A stretch of DNA of 56,371 nt from Clostridia bacterium. GTDB taxonomy: Bacteria > Bacillota > Clostridia > Christensenellales > Borkfalkiaceae. Position numbers and translations under genes: made by a program. Location of the stretch: positions 1 to 56,371 of the forward strand of contig JAFWBP010000002.1 of assembly GCA_017507045.1 (NCBI GenBank), written 5' to 3'. The notes below the pieces were generated by a model that ran no database searches, had not been told where the DNA came from, and saw nothing but the letters and a program-made list of their open reading frames with translations. Of this stretch, positions 24,710-34,514 are shown piece after piece; within the stretch, counting starts at the first letter, position 1; each line of letters opens with the position of its first letter.

Positions 24710-25354
24710 TTACTTTTTTACGAGTTGGTTATATAATTTTTTAGCGGCGGCGGTTTCTGCCGCCTTTTTAGTGGCACCCATGCCCGAGGCAGAGGCGCCG
24801 AGAGCTGTTACGGTGCAAACATAGGAACCTTTTTCTTCGTGCACGGCGTAATGCGGCGTGCCCCTTTTTTGATCTTGCACGTACTCTTGCAGAAGAGTTT
24901 TATAGTTTTCCGTTTCGATTTTTTCGAGATACTTTTTGAGGAAGGTTTTCGCTGCCTCAAGGCCGCCATCGAGGTATAATGCACCGATCACAGCCTCGAA
25001 GAGGTTGGAATTCGTTTTCCCGCCGATATTCTCTTCTCTGCCTTCGTAGCGAAGATATGGCATTAGATTTGCGCGCCCCTCCGCCTGCTCTAAGGCTGTT
25101 CGCGAAACGTATTGCTTTCTCAGCTCCGTGAGTTTCCCTTCATCGGAATTATACCTCTTTAGAAGCATTTCGGTGACGGCGAGCTGGAGAACGGAGTCTC
25201 CCAAAAATTCCAACCGCTCGTTACTCTTTCCACCGTGAACGCTCTTATAGGTTTCGTGCGTGAACGCCGTAACGAGTAGAGCGCGATCGGCAAAGGCATG
25301 CCCGAGAATGCTCTCAATTTTTACAAATTCTTCCGAAGTAAAGCCGTTATTCAC
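24710..25354 (-). CDS. rnc: Ribonuclease III
   Basis: A 214-residue double-strand-specific endoribonuclease that processes rRNA precursors. The catalytic signature NERLEFLGDSVL is followed by FEAVIGALYLDGG, and a C-terminal double-stranded RNA-binding domain ends ATKKAAETAAAKKL. The start is taken as the GTG at 25354, which overlaps the plsX stop by 8 nt and has GGTGGG upstream; a longer in-frame ATG would lie deep in plsX. The usual acpP and fab genes between plsX and rnc are missing. Confidence 0.95.
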   Translation of the reverse strand: MNNGFTSEEFVKIESILGHAFADRALLVTAFTHETYKSVHGGKSNERLEFLGDSVLQLAVTEMLLKRYNSDEGKLTELRKQYVSRTALEQAEGRANLMPYLRYEGREENIGGKTNSNLFEAVIGALYLDGGLEAAKTFLKKYLEKIETENYKTLLQEYVQDQKRGTPHYAVHEEKGSYVCTVTALGASASGMGATKKAAETAAAKKLYNQLVKK

Positions 25355-26375
25355 GATCTTGTCCCACCGTAAAACCGGAGGCCTCGAGCATCGACGTGAT
25401 GTTGCCGATGAGGTTGCCGCGCGCGGCATCTACCGCCTGGCAAACGGATGCCGTGATGCTCTTCGCCTTCGAAGCGCCGTGGCTTTTGATCACAACTTTT
25501 TTCAGCCCCAAGAAAACGGAACCGCCAAACTTGGCGTAATCGAGCATATCGCGCAGTTTGTTGATCTGCTTTTGCGCGAAGAGATAGGAGAGCTTGCCGG
25601 CGAAATTCTTCGTAAATTCCTGTTTGAGAAGGGTGGAAACCGTTTTCCCCACGCCCTCACACGCCTTGAGTGCGATGTTGCCGGAGAAACCGTCGGCAAC
25701 GGCAACATCGTAATCACCGTACATGATATCACGCCCTTCGATGTTGCCAACGAAGTTGAGGGGCGCTTCTTTGAGAAGCTGGTGCGCCTCCTGGTGAAGA
25801 GGATCGCCCTTGTGCTCCTCAGCGCCGTTGTTGAGAAGTGCCACACGAGGGTTCTCCACGCCGAACGCCGCCTTGGCGTACGCCGAAGCCATGATACCGA
25901 ACTGTACGAGATACGCCGGCTTGCACTCGGCGTTCGCGCCGCAATCGCAAAGCAGTGTTTTCCCACCTGCTACGTTGGGAAGAGCAGGGCAGAGCGCGGG
26001 GCGCATAACGCCCTTGATTCTGCCAACGTGCATCACGCCGCCCGTGAGCACTGCGCCCGTGCTGCCGGCGGAAACGAAACCGCCCACCGCCCCATCCTCT
26101 TTGAGAAGCTTAAGCCCTACAACGAGGGAGCTATCCCGTTTGCTTCTTACGGCATGGGTAGGAATATCGTCATTCGTGATGACCTCGCTACAATGCACGA
26201 TCTCAACACGAGATGCATCGTACGCATATTTCACGAGTTCAGCCTTGATAAGATCTTCATCTCCCGTAAAAATAAGTAAGAAATCTTCTCGCTCGGAAAG
26301 TGCACAAATAGCGCCCTTCACGATCTCTGCGGGCGCGTTATCTCCGCCCATTGCATCTACGACGATTTTTAACAT
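25347..26375 (-). CDS. plsX: Phosphate acyltransferase PlsX
   Basis: A 342-residue enzyme that converts acyl-ACP to acyl-phosphate, feeding PlsY in phospholipid synthesis. The family N terminus VVDAMGGDNAP is present, with GFVSAGSTGAVL, DCGAN and GFSGNIALK further on. The start at 26375 has GGAG upstream. It is the first gene of plsX-rnc-smc-ftsY. Confidence 0.96.
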   Translation of the reverse strand: MLKIVVDAMGGDNAPAEIVKGAICALSEREDFLLIFTGDEDLIKAELVKYAYDASRVEIVHCSEVITNDDIPTHAVRSKRDSSLVVGLKLLKEDGAVGGFVSAGSTGAVLTGGVMHVGRIKGVMRPALCPALPNVAGGKTLLCDCGANAECKPAYLVQFGIMASAYAKAAFGVENPRVALLNNGAEEHKGDPLHQEAHQLLKEAPLNFVGNIEGRDIMYGDYDVAVADGFSGNIALKACEGVGKTVSTLLKQEFTKNFAGKLSYLFAQKQINKLRDMLDYAKFGGSVFLGLKKVVIKSHGASKAKSITASVCQAVDAARGNLIGNITSMLEASGFTVGQDRE

Positions 26376-26406
26376 ATCTGTACTCCGGTATTTTGCATAC
26401 ACTACA

Positions 26407-26435
26407 ATTATACCATTTTTTTACGCAAAACACAA
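26407..26435 (-). promoter_or_regulatory. Promoter of plsX-rnc-smc-ftsY
   Basis: A perfect TATAAT (26407-26412) with a weak -35 TTGTGT 17 nt upstream, on the minus strand. Confidence 0.65.
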
Positions 26436-26483
26436 TACTTTGACGGCAATTCGCAAAAAAAACTATATATTGTTCGCAGCAAA

Positions 26484-26509
26484 GAAAAACGGCCTGCAAT
26501 GCAGACCGT
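26484..26509 (-). terminator. Terminator of the protease-Opp operon
   Basis: On the minus strand ACGGTCTGCA...GCAGGCCGT is followed by TTTTTC, directly after the stop at 26516. Confidence 0.75.
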
Positions 26510-26515
26510 AACTCT

Positions 26516-26776
26516 TTAAAAATTTCCTGTTGCAACAAGCAATACAATGTAGATAAGCGTGAACGCAATGAGCGTGACGAGCATGGGAAGAACCATCTTC
26601 TTCATGGCGCCGAAAAAGGTTGCGGCGCGCTCACGGAAGGTGGATTTGGGCGGAGGCGTACCCTTCTTTCCATAAGTGCCGCTCATATCCGCGACCGTGG
26701 AACCATCGTCTATATAGATGATCTTTTGCTCCTTCTTTTTTCCCTCTTCTGTGGAAGCGGAATTCTTCTTGCTCAT
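26516..26776 (-). CDS. Small tail-anchored membrane protein, last gene of the Opp operon
   Basis: An 86-residue protein with a charged N terminus rich in Lys, Glu and Ser, a middle part with DDGSTVADMSG, and one hydrophobic segment at about residues 63-83 close to the C terminus. GGAGG precedes its ATG, which overlaps the oppF stop by 4 nt. The topology would put most of the protein in the cytoplasm, near OppD/OppF. I do not recognise the family; a role in the transporter is suggested only by position. Confidence 0.7.
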   Translation of the reverse strand: MSKKNSASTEEGKKKEQKIIYIDDGSTVADMSGTYGKKGTPPPKSTFRERAATFFGAMKKMVLPMLVTLIAFTLIYIVLLVATGNF

Positions 26777-28086
26777 GCTTCCTCCTGGGGATAGCAGTGG
26801 CAGGCAACGAAATGCCCGGGCTCGTATTCCCTATATTGCGGAGCAACGTGCTTGCAGATCTCCATTGCTTTGGGGCAGCGCGTGTGGAACTTGCAGCCCT
26901 TAGGCGGATTCGCAGGCGAAGGAATATCGCCCTTTAACACGATGCGATCCATCTTAACATCGGGGTTCGGATTGGGAACGGCCGAGAAGAGCGCTTTCGT
27001 ATACGGGTGCATCGGGTTGGAGAAGATCGTGTGCTTATCGCCAAACTCTACCATCGAGCCGAGGTACATAACACCGATACGATCGGAAATGTGCTTGACG
27101 ACGGAAAGATCGTGCGAGATAAACATGTAGGTGAGCCCCATCTGCTCCTGCAGGCGGCGAAGAAGATTGATGATCTGCGCCTGAATGGATACATCGAGCG
27201 CGGACACGGGTTCATCGCAAACTACGAGCTTGGGATTCACGGAGAGCGCACGGGCAATGCAGATACGCTGGCGCTGGCCGCCCGAAAATTCGTGGGGATA
27301 GCGATCGAAATAGTAATCCCTAAGGCCGCACTGATCCATTACGTTCAGAACGTAATCCTTCACCTCATCCTTCGGAACGATCTTGTGTACGTTAACGGGC
27401 TCGGCAAGAATGTTACCGACCGTGCTTCTGGGCGGAAGCGATGAATAGGGATCCTGGAAGATGATCTGCATCTGCGTGCGCAGAGGACGCATTTGAGAAG
27501 GCTTGTACTTCGCGATATCCTTACCGCCAAAGAAAACCTGACCGCCCGTGGGCTGGTAAAGCTTGAGCACCGCTCTGCCCATCGTCGTTTTTCCGCAACC
27601 GGATTCACCTACGATACCCAGCGTTTCACCGGGCTTGAGCTTAAAGGAAACGTCGTCTACAGCGCGAAGAGCCAGGGTGACTTTGCCTGTTATCGACTTC
27701 TTGAGCGGGAAATACATCTTGAGGTGACGGACCTCGAGGAGGGCATCGGGATCGGCAGGGCGCATAGCATCCTCTGCTGCAATACGATCGCGCTCCCTTT
27801 GCTCCTTCGCCGCCTCCACGTCATCGTTGAAGGTTTCGAAATTTCCGCTTTTGATGCAAGCTTGATTCTCCTCCTCGATCAAAGCGATCTGCTCAGGAGT
27901 GAGTGCAGGCTTTTTAGACTCTTTCTTTATGGGTGAAAATTTCTTTAAGAAAGCGAACTTCTTGGGCTTGGGTGCCTCGTTTTCGTTCTCTACACGCTCG
28001 TTAGGTGCCTTCTCAGGCTCGCCGATAACATTGAGGGAATCGGTTTCAGATTGACTGTTTAAGATTTTGTTTTCTTCGTCCATCAT
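26773..28086 (-). CDS. oppF: Oligopeptide ABC transporter ATP-binding protein OppF, with N-terminal extension
   Basis: A 437-residue protein. The ATPase core begins near residue 115: Walker A GESGCGKT (160-167), Q-loop Q211, signature FSGGQ (267-271), Walker B LVVCDEP and a switch His in ISHD. The C-terminal oligopeptide_HPY region has cysteines in [15 protein letters not shown] and FVACHC, which may bind a cluster as in related proteins. The first ~115 residues are an unusual extension, rich in Glu, Lys and Pro, with no recognised domain. The start overlaps the oppD stop by 4 nt. It pairs with OppD to drive peptide import. Confidence 0.93.
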   Translation of the reverse strand: MMDEENKILNSQSETDSLNVIGEPEKAPNERVENENEAPKPKKFAFLKKFSPIKKESKKPALTPEQIALIEEENQACIKSGNFETFNDDVEAAKEQRERDRIAAEDAMRPADPDALLEVRHLKMYFPLKKSITGKVTLALRAVDDVSFKLKPGETLGIVGESGCGKTTMGRAVLKLYQPTGGQVFFGGKDIAKYKPSQMRPLRTQMQIIFQDPYSSLPPRSTVGNILAEPVNVHKIVPKDEVKDYVLNVMDQCGLRDYYFDRYPHEFSGGQRQRICIARALSVNPKLVVCDEPVSALDVSIQAQIINLLRRLQEQMGLTYMFISHDLSVVKHISDRIGVMYLGSMVEFGDKHTIFSNPMHPYTKALFSAVPNPNPDVKMDRIVLKGDIPSPANPPKGCKFHTRCPKAMEICKHVAPQYREYEPGHFVACHCYPQEEA

Positions 28087-29411
28087 TCCGTCTTCTCCTT
28101 ATCAGCATAGAGGTGGCAGGCGACCCAATGCGTAGGACTAACCTGAACCATGGGCGGATAATCGCCAAAGCAGGCCTTGACGCACTTTGAGCAACGCTCG
28201 CGGAAGTAGCAGTAATCGGGCATATCAATGGGATTTGGCACGTTACCGGGGATATTGAAAAGCGCCTCGGAACCGGAATCCATCGTGGGCTTTGATTTTT
28301 GCAGACCGATCGTGTAGGGATGCATCGGGTGATGGAAAATCTCTGAAGCAGTACCCTTTTCGATGATACGGCCGGCATACATGACGACGACGAAATCCGC
28401 CATTTCAGCAATGATGCCAAGATCGTGCGTGATGAGCAGGATGGACCCGTTGATGCGCTCCTTGAGATCGCGCAGAAGATCGAGGATCTGTGCCTGAATG
28501 GTAACATCGAGCGCGGTGGTAGGCTCATCCGCAATGATAAGACGGGGATCGCCTGCAAGCGCCATGGAGATCATAACGCGCTGGCGCATACCGCCGGAAA
28601 GCTCGTGCGGATAAGATTTATACACACGCTCAGGCATGGCGATGCCAACGAGGTTAAGCATTTCGATGGAGCGACGCTTGGCATCCTCTTTCGTGGAGCC
28701 GGGGAAATGCAAAAGGGTTACTTCATCGAGCTGATTGCCGATCGTGAACACGGGGTTCAAGCTCGTCATGGGTTCTTGGAAGATCATCGCGATCTGGCGC
28801 CCTCTCAAGCGATACATCTCTTTGATGGGCATCTCGGCGATATCGAACACCTTTTCTTCCATTTCGAATTGAAGAGTGCCGTACTGATCGCGCTTTTGCT
28901 TGCGTGTAAGAACGGGGTTGCCTGCTTTATCAAGCTTTTCCTTCCCCTTCTTATCTGTTACTTGTTCATATTGCGGATTGCCATACGCATCATCATCCCA
29001 TACGGGAATGGTTTTTCCCTTTTCATCACGCTTAAAATCGTAGGATTTAAAGCGAATGCTGCCCGAATAGATCTGGCCATGGGGGCCCTGTAAGAGCCGC
29101 ATGATGGACATGCTGGTAACGGACTTGCCGCAACCGCTCTCACCGACGACGCCGACGGTAGCGCCCTGCGGGATCTCGAAGGATACGCCGTTGACCGCTT
29201 TAACAACGCCCTGATCGGTGTAGAAATAGGAGTGAAGATCATCCACCTCGAGAATGTTGGCAGGATCCTTCATTTCGGTTACAAACTCGGATTCTACTGC
29301 CTTGCGTTTCTTTTTCTTCTCAAGCACGCGGATAATTTTATTGTTCTCTTTGGCAATGGCACGAATTTCTTTACCCGTGAGGTAATGCCGATTCTTCTTT
29401 TCTTCAGCCAT
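28083..29411 (-). CDS. oppD: Oligopeptide ABC transporter ATP-binding protein OppD, with a ~65-residue insertion
   Basis: A 442-residue protein. Walker A is GESGCGKS (90-97), Q-loop Q212, signature LSGGM (271-275), Walker B LIIADEP and switch H329. Between Walker A and the Q-loop, about residues 122-186, lies a hydrophilic insertion with two similar pieces, [10 protein letters not shown] and [10 protein letters not shown], that typical OppD proteins lack. The first ~50 residues are also an extra basic stretch. The C-terminal HPY region has C401, C407, C410, C414 and C432. GGAGG precedes the ATG. It works with OppB, OppC and OppF at the membrane. Confidence 0.93.
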   Translation of the reverse strand: MAEEKKNRHYLTGKEIRAIAKENNKIIRVLEKKKKRKAVESEFVTEMKDPANILEVDDLHSYFYTDQGVVKAVNGVSFEIPQGATVGVVGESGCGKSVTSMSIMRLLQGPHGQIYSGSIRFKSYDFKRDEKGKTIPVWDDDAYGNPQYEQVTDKKGKEKLDKAGNPVLTRKQKRDQYGTLQFEMEEKVFDIAEMPIKEMYRLRGRQIAMIFQEPMTSLNPVFTIGNQLDEVTLLHFPGSTKEDAKRRSIEMLNLVGIAMPERVYKSYPHELSGGMRQRVMISMALAGDPRLIIADEPTTALDVTIQAQILDLLRDLKERINGSILLITHDLGIIAEMADFVVVMYAGRIIEKGTASEIFHHPMHPYTIGLQKSKPTMDSGSEALFNIPGNVPNPIDMPDYCYFRERCSKCVKACFGDYPPMVQVSPTHWVACHLYADKEKTE

Positions 29412-29414
29412 AGC

Positions 29415-30494
29415 TTACCTCCTTCCTCTGGGATCGAGTGCATCTCGAAGACCATCGCCAATGAAGTTGAAGCCCAAAACGGCAATGACGATGCAGATGC
29501 CGGGAGGACCCCATACGTTGAAGAAGTTTGCAAGCACGTTGCTATCCTCCGTGACGATGTTGATCATCGTACCCCATGCCGCAAACGGCGGCTTAACGCC
29601 GAGGTTGAGGTAGGAAAGCGTTGCCTCTTGCAAGATCATGCTGCCGAGGCTCAACGTCATGGAAACGATGAGCTGAGGCATGACATTGGGGATGAGGTGC
29701 TTGAAAATCTTGCGCGACGTGGAGAAACCCATTGCTTCAGCCGCAACCATATACTCTTGCTCTCTGAGCGAGAGGATCTGCCCACGCACGAGGCGGGCTG
29801 TTCCACCCCACGAGATAAGGGAGAGGAAGAGCATGAGAAGATATATTCGGTATTGGGAATCGATTCCCCACGAATCGAATAGCGTACCGATTATGAGCAT
29901 GATGGGAAGCCCCGGAAGGCACATGAGAATATCGCAAATTCTCATGATAACGTTATCCACCCAGCCGCCGAAATAGCCTGCAACGCCGCCGAATACTACA
30001 CCGAGGATGGTTACGGCAAACACGGCAAGGAAGCTGATCGTGAGTGAAATTCTGCCGCCGTACATGAGACGGGTGAATACATCCATGCCCGATTTATCGG
30101 TGCCGAGGATGTGGTTGGGGGACATAGGTTGCAACGTATTGACGGGGCGCGTTGTTTCGGTGACCTGCCAGAAGGTGTGCTCTACCCCATTCTCATCTTC
30201 AAAGGTGACCTGGGTGGCATAATACTCCGACCAGCCCGAAGTATCCTCCTGCGTTTCACCCCATTGCTGATAGAACACGGGGCCAAGCCAAGAGAAAAGG
30301 ATGAGCGCAACGATCATTACAAGGCCGATAACGGAGAGCTTAGAGCGGAAAAACCGCCTTGCGACCATTCGTGCCGGAGAGAGAAGGCGAACGTTCTTAT
30401 CGAGCGCGTTCTCCTCGCTTTGTGCCGCGGCAACGGCATCGGAGGGCGTGGAAATTTCGGTGTTATCAAGATCGGAATTCATACGTTCTTCCAT
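29415..30494 (-). CDS. oppC: Oligopeptide ABC transporter permease OppC
   Basis: A 359-residue permease. A cytoplasmic N terminus of about 50 residues precedes the first membrane segment. An extracytoplasmic loop of about 90 residues (with WGETQEDTSGW) follows, then five more segments. The EAA coupling motif is VAAEAMGFSTSRKIFKHLIPN. The loop is longer than usual for OppC. AGGAGG precedes the ATG; oppD begins 3 nt after the stop. It forms the import channel with OppB. Confidence 0.95.
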   Translation of the reverse strand: MEERMNSDLDNTEISTPSDAVAAAQSEENALDKNVRLLSPARMVARRFFRSKLSVIGLVMIVALILFSWLGPVFYQQWGETQEDTSGWSEYYATQVTFEDENGVEHTFWQVTETTRPVNTLQPMSPNHILGTDKSGMDVFTRLMYGGRISLTISFLAVFAVTILGVVFGGVAGYFGGWVDNVIMRICDILMCLPGLPIMLIIGTLFDSWGIDSQYRIYLLMLFLSLISWGGTARLVRGQILSLREQEYMVAAEAMGFSTSRKIFKHLIPNVMPQLIVSMTLSLGSMILQEATLSYLNLGVKPPFAAWGTMINIVTEDSNVLANFFNVWGPPGICIVIAVLGFNFIGDGLRDALDPRGRR

Positions 30495-30506
30495 GATTCC
30501 CCTCCT

Positions 30507-31496
30507 TTAATAAAGTTTCACGCGCGGATCGACAACGGCATACATGAGGTCGGATAAAAGTACGCCGATGACGGATAGCATCGCTATGAACATATTGTAG
30601 CCCATGATGAATGGAATATCGCCTGCCTGCATTGCTTTGAGCGCGATATTACCGATACCCTGAAGGTCGAAAACTTGCTCGGTGATCATGGCGCCCGAGA
30701 AAAGCGTGGGAAGGATACCGGCCATCATCGTGACGATGGGGATCATCGTGTTTCGGAAGGCATGCTTATAGATGACCTTCGATTCGGAAAGCCCCTTTGC
30801 GCGCGCAGTGCGGATATAATCCGAGTTTAAAACCTCAAGCATGTTGGTGCGCATGTAACGCATCGCACCGCCGATGCTGAGCAACACCATGACCATGATG
30901 GGCAGGATCATATGGTGAATACGATCGAAGAACTGCGTGATGCCCGTTCCGCCGCTTCCGCTCAAGTTTCCGGCAATAGGGAACCAGCCGAGTTGCACGG
31001 CGAGGATGTTTTGCAGGAAGCGCCCGAAGAAGAAGGACGGGAGCGAGATACCGATCATAACGAGAATGGTTACAACGTAATCCCGCATGGAGTACTGGTG
31101 CGTTGCCGCAGTAACACCGAGAGGGATTGCGATCATGTACTCGAAAATGATGGCGATAAAGGCGATTGCGAACGAGGTGCCCATGTTCTCAACGATCTCA
31201 TCGAGAACGGGGTGGCCGTAGAGGAAACTCGTGCCGAGGTCGCCCTGCAGAAGAGCGCCGAGCCAGGATACATATCCCCGCAAAACGCCGAGGAAGCTGC
31301 CATCCTTCAGCCCGTAAAGCTCGTACATGGCGTCTACCGTCTCCTGCGGAATCTGCGCGCCACCCTGATTCATTGCATTGATCTTATCCTGCACGAAGTT
31401 TACGGGCATCATGCGGACGAGAACGTAAATGATCAGAGATACGCCGAGAAGAATCAGGATGGCCAGCGCCAATCTTTTGATGATATATTTCAGCAT
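30507..31496 (-). CDS. oppB: Oligopeptide ABC transporter permease OppB
   Basis: A 329-residue permease with the canonical N terminus (a MLKYIIKRL start, then one membrane segment), an extracytoplasmic loop and five further segments. The EAA motif is TARAKGLSESKVIYKHAFRNT. GGAG precedes the ATG. It is separated from the binding-protein gene by 114 nt holding a stable hairpin. Confidence 0.95.
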   Translation of the reverse strand: MLKYIIKRLALAILILLGVSLIIYVLVRMMPVNFVQDKINAMNQGGAQIPQETVDAMYELYGLKDGSFLGVLRGYVSWLGALLQGDLGTSFLYGHPVLDEIVENMGTSFAIAFIAIIFEYMIAIPLGVTAATHQYSMRDYVVTILVMIGISLPSFFFGRFLQNILAVQLGWFPIAGNLSGSGGTGITQFFDRIHHMILPIMVMVLLSIGGAMRYMRTNMLEVLNSDYIRTARAKGLSESKVIYKHAFRNTMIPIVTMMAGILPTLFSGAMITEQVFDLQGIGNIALKAMQAGDIPFIMGYNMFIAMLSVIGVLLSDLMYAVVDPRVKLY

Positions 31497-31550
31497 AGAA
31501 CTGCTCCGAAGGTAGTGAGTTTGCTTTTGCTAGTGTTTTCGAAATTCATT

Positions 31551-31588
31551 CGGGATTCTTCCCTTCGCTGCTACGCGGAGGGAAGAAT
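31551..31588 (-). promoter_or_regulatory. Intercistronic hairpin between the binding-protein gene and oppB
   Basis: A 14-bp stem (31555-31568 with 31575-31588, one wobble) closes a 6-nt loop, 23 nt after the binding-protein stop. No T tract follows on the minus strand, so it looks like an mRNA stabiliser or processing site, not a full terminator. Confidence 0.7.
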
Positions 31589-31610
31589 AACCGATTGTTG
31601 ATTGAATGCC

Positions 31611-34487
31611 TTACTTGACGAAATCAATCTCCCAAATTCTCGAAAGAGGCGAGGAGTAGGAGTTGCAGAGGATATCACCTCTTTCATCCTTACGAAGGGT
31701 GTTTACATCGATGACCTTCGTATTGAAGGCGTAGAGCGTCTTTCTCTGGTAAACGGGGAGCTCCACCGCAAGGTCAAGCACGAGGCTCATAGCATCTCTG
31801 TAGAGCGAAGTGCGGCCGGGCTGAAGCTGGTTGTTTGCATCGTAGTAATCATCGTGCGAGGTGATTTCGCGCGCGCTCTGAATGAGCTCTGCGAGTTCGT
31901 TGAGGATACGGGTTTCATCTTTGTAGTTGGAAGGAGAAGCAAGGATCTCGCGATAACCCCATGCGTATACGGAGGTTGCCGTGGAGTTCTTATGATAGAC
32001 CTGATACATATCGGGATCGATCGTGGAGCCCCAAGCTGCCGCCCAAACTTCGAGCGAACCGGTTGCGAGCTTGGTGAGCGCGTTGGTATCGGGAATGAGC
32101 TCGATATCCCAATCGCACTCGTTGAGAAGATCCATTGCATGCTTGAATACCTGGTAGCAAGGGTGATCGGTGAGGTTGGAGCCTGCGATCGTGAAGGTGA
32201 TAGAGAGCCTGGAATCGCCTCTCGAAGCACCTGCAGCCGCCATGTACTTTTTGATGTTCGCCTTCGCCGTTTCATCGTTATCGAACATCATGTAATCGTG
32301 ATCGTTGTTGTTTTCCTTGTACTGGAGGGGGTTGGCAGGATTGTAGGTTCTGCCCTCTTCTCTCGGGTATGCCCAGCTGACGAGGGACATCGGCCAGGAA
32401 ATGTTGGCAGCCTCGCCACCAACGTAGTACAGCAGAGCAAGCTCCGTGTTCATAGCGGACATAATTGCCTTACGAAGGTTGATGTTTTCAACGTGACCGG
32501 CATTGATACCAATGTAACCGTAGCCGAGCTGCCAGGAGCTTACCTTTTTATAGCCGCCCTTCTTTTCCATCTCATCGAGGCGCTGGGAATTTGCCGTGGT
32601 GAACTGCGGCTCAACGAAATCAACGTTGTTGCTTGCAAGCTGGTTGATAGCGTTCGTGGAGGAAACGACCTGATAACGCATCTTCTTGATGATCGGCGGG
32701 TGCAGCGATTCATGAGCGCCCTCGACGTTTGCGAAGAAGTAATCGTTCGCCTTGTAATAAACGATGTTATCGGAGAAGAAGGAGGTTGCGTTGGGATTAT
32801 CGCTGTTGCTGCGGTCGGTTGCCTTGTAGGCACCTGCACCAACGGGGATATCGTTCTTTTCGCCGCCCTGCAGAACGTTCGTGTGGAACTTGAAGGAACC
32901 CCAATCTACGCCAAACTTGTTGTTTTCGATATCCATTGCAAGCTTGGGATCGGTGGGATCGGAATAGTAGTGATAAGGTGCAACGGTGAAGCCAAAGTTC
33001 CAGATTGCTTTCGGATCGGTGCCGTTGATGGTGATACGAAGTACGTCGTAGCCGCCGATCGGGTTGCCCTGCTCATCGTGGCTGGATGCAACTGCATACG
33101 ATTCGCCGCCTACAGTAACATCCTTCCCCTTGAACTCTGCGGTGTGCGCAAGAGACTTGATGCCTTCGATATTCTTGAAGCGCATACCGGTATCCGCGAT
33201 CTGCTCGTGGAGGTAAACATCCTTCGCCTGACCGATGAAGCTGGAGCGCATGTTACCGCCGGTTGCCCAGTAAAGGAGGATCTGATGGAGAGCGCTCGAG
33301 ATCTTATCCTTATAAACGTAGTTGATTGCCGCTTCGCGCGATGCGTTTGCATCGGCAAACTCGATGAGCTCGGGATCGTAGCCCTTTTCCGTTTTCTTGA
33401 GGCCGTTATCTTTTACGATGTGGTTCTTATCTTCAACCGTTTCGCCGTTGCGATCGATACGGTCGTATGCGAGGGTGATATAGCCCTCCATGAACATGAA
33501 GCAGACGACTTCTTTGGTGAAATCTACAACATCGAGCGCATCGTTGGTTTGCTTGATCTGACCGTACGTAGGAGAGGTTTTATCCTCATCTACAACGTTG
33601 TTATAGGGTGCACCGCTGAAGGTATCAAGCGCGGAATTATAATCCGATTCCAGCTCTTCTTTGAAAAGACGAAGCGTTTCTCTATAATCGGCGAGAAGCT
33701 GCTGACGGGCAAGCTCGGTTGCCTGCGCGCCGCTCACTTTGTTGCCGTTATCATCCGTGGGCTGCCCATTCGGCCAAAGAGCGCTAAGGTAGGAATAGGA
33801 AGGCGTGTACTGCGTGGTGATGTAATCCTCCATAACTGCCTGAGGAACATCGTAAGCAGAGGCATTGATGCCGTTCTCCTTCTTGTTCGCCGCTTCATAG
33901 GTGTTGATAAGCTCCCAGATACGGCCATCCGCTCTCGTGGAACCTTCTTTTGCAAGCTCATCTTCTTGGGCGGAGCCGCCGCCGGAGGTGTAGCTCTGGG
34001 TACGGTATGCCTGCAAACCGACGATATCGGTGGAGTACATCGTCGTAGAGCCGGTGTAGGCGGGATCGAGATAGACGTAGAGGTTGAACATAACATCGTT
34101 TATCGTGAGGGGCACGCCATCCGAGAACTGAATGCCCTTCTTAATGACGAAGGTGTATTCCGTGCCCTGCGTGGTGGTGTTCCCTTCCGTGATGGTGACA
34201 GGCTTTTCATCGAACGCCTGCACGACGACGGGTTCTTCAGGTCCGTAGGCAATCTCACCGCCCTCATCCGTAGAGAACATGGAGATCTGCGTTTGACCGA
34301 CAACATCCATATCGGTGCCTGCCGTGGAATAGAACGGGTTATAGAGACCGTTGAGTTCCTGCGTCATGATGACGAGCGTATCCTTGCCGGTGCCCGCGCA
34401 GCCTGCGAGCGTGGCGAAGGCGCCGGCGCCGATGACTGCTGCGAGCGAAATGGATGCGATACGCATAGCTCTTTTGCTTCTTTTCAT
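31611..34487 (-). CDS. Oversized oligopeptide-binding lipoprotein (SBP_bac_5 family)
   Basis: A 958-residue lipoprotein. The N-terminal signal ends in the lipobox LAGC, with the lipidated Cys near residue 29. The family pattern is visible at the start (GLYNPFYST, then IKKGIQFSDGVPLTINDVMFNL) and in the C-terminal half (PVGAGAYK, YIGINAGHVENINLRKAIMSAMN, ELAELIQSAR). Typical OppA proteins have about 540 residues; roughly 300-400 extra residues lie between the first lobe and PVGAGAYK. GGAGG precedes the ATG. It should deliver peptides to OppBC. The extra mass may form an additional lobe for longer or specific peptides. Confidence 0.88.
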   Translation of the reverse strand: MKRSKRAMRIASISLAAVIGAGAFATLAGCAGTGKDTLVIMTQELNGLYNPFYSTAGTDMDVVGQTQISMFSTDEGGEIAYGPEEPVVVQAFDEKPVTITEGNTTTQGTEYTFVIKKGIQFSDGVPLTINDVMFNLYVYLDPAYTGSTTMYSTDIVGLQAYRTQSYTSGGGSAQEDELAKEGSTRADGRIWELINTYEAANKKENGINASAYDVPQAVMEDYITTQYTPSYSYLSALWPNGQPTDDNGNKVSGAQATELARQQLLADYRETLRLFKEELESDYNSALDTFSGAPYNNVVDEDKTSPTYGQIKQTNDALDVVDFTKEVVCFMFMEGYITLAYDRIDRNGETVEDKNHIVKDNGLKKTEKGYDPELIEFADANASREAAINYVYKDKISSALHQILLYWATGGNMRSSFIGQAKDVYLHEQIADTGMRFKNIEGIKSLAHTAEFKGKDVTVGGESYAVASSHDEQGNPIGGYDVLRITINGTDPKAIWNFGFTVAPYHYYSDPTDPKLAMDIENNKFGVDWGSFKFHTNVLQGGEKNDIPVGAGAYKATDRSNSDNPNATSFFSDNIVYYKANDYFFANVEGAHESLHPPIIKKMRYQVVSSTNAINQLASNNVDFVEPQFTTANSQRLDEMEKKGGYKKVSSWQLGYGYIGINAGHVENINLRKAIMSAMNTELALLYYVGGEAANISWPMSLVSWAYPREEGRTYNPANPLQYKENNNDHDYMMFDNDETAKANIKKYMAAAGASRGDSRLSITFTIAGSNLTDHPCYQVFKHAMDLLNECDWDIELIPDTNALTKLATGSLEVWAAAWGSTIDPDMYQVYHKNSTATSVYAWGYREILASPSNYKDETRILNELAELIQSAREITSHDDYYDANNQLQPGRTSLYRDAMSLVLDLAVELPVYQRKTLYAFNTKVIDVNTLRKDERGDILCNSYSSPLSRIWEIDFVK

Positions 34488-34514
34488 AACTATATCCTCC
34501 GTTTTGTTTTTTCG

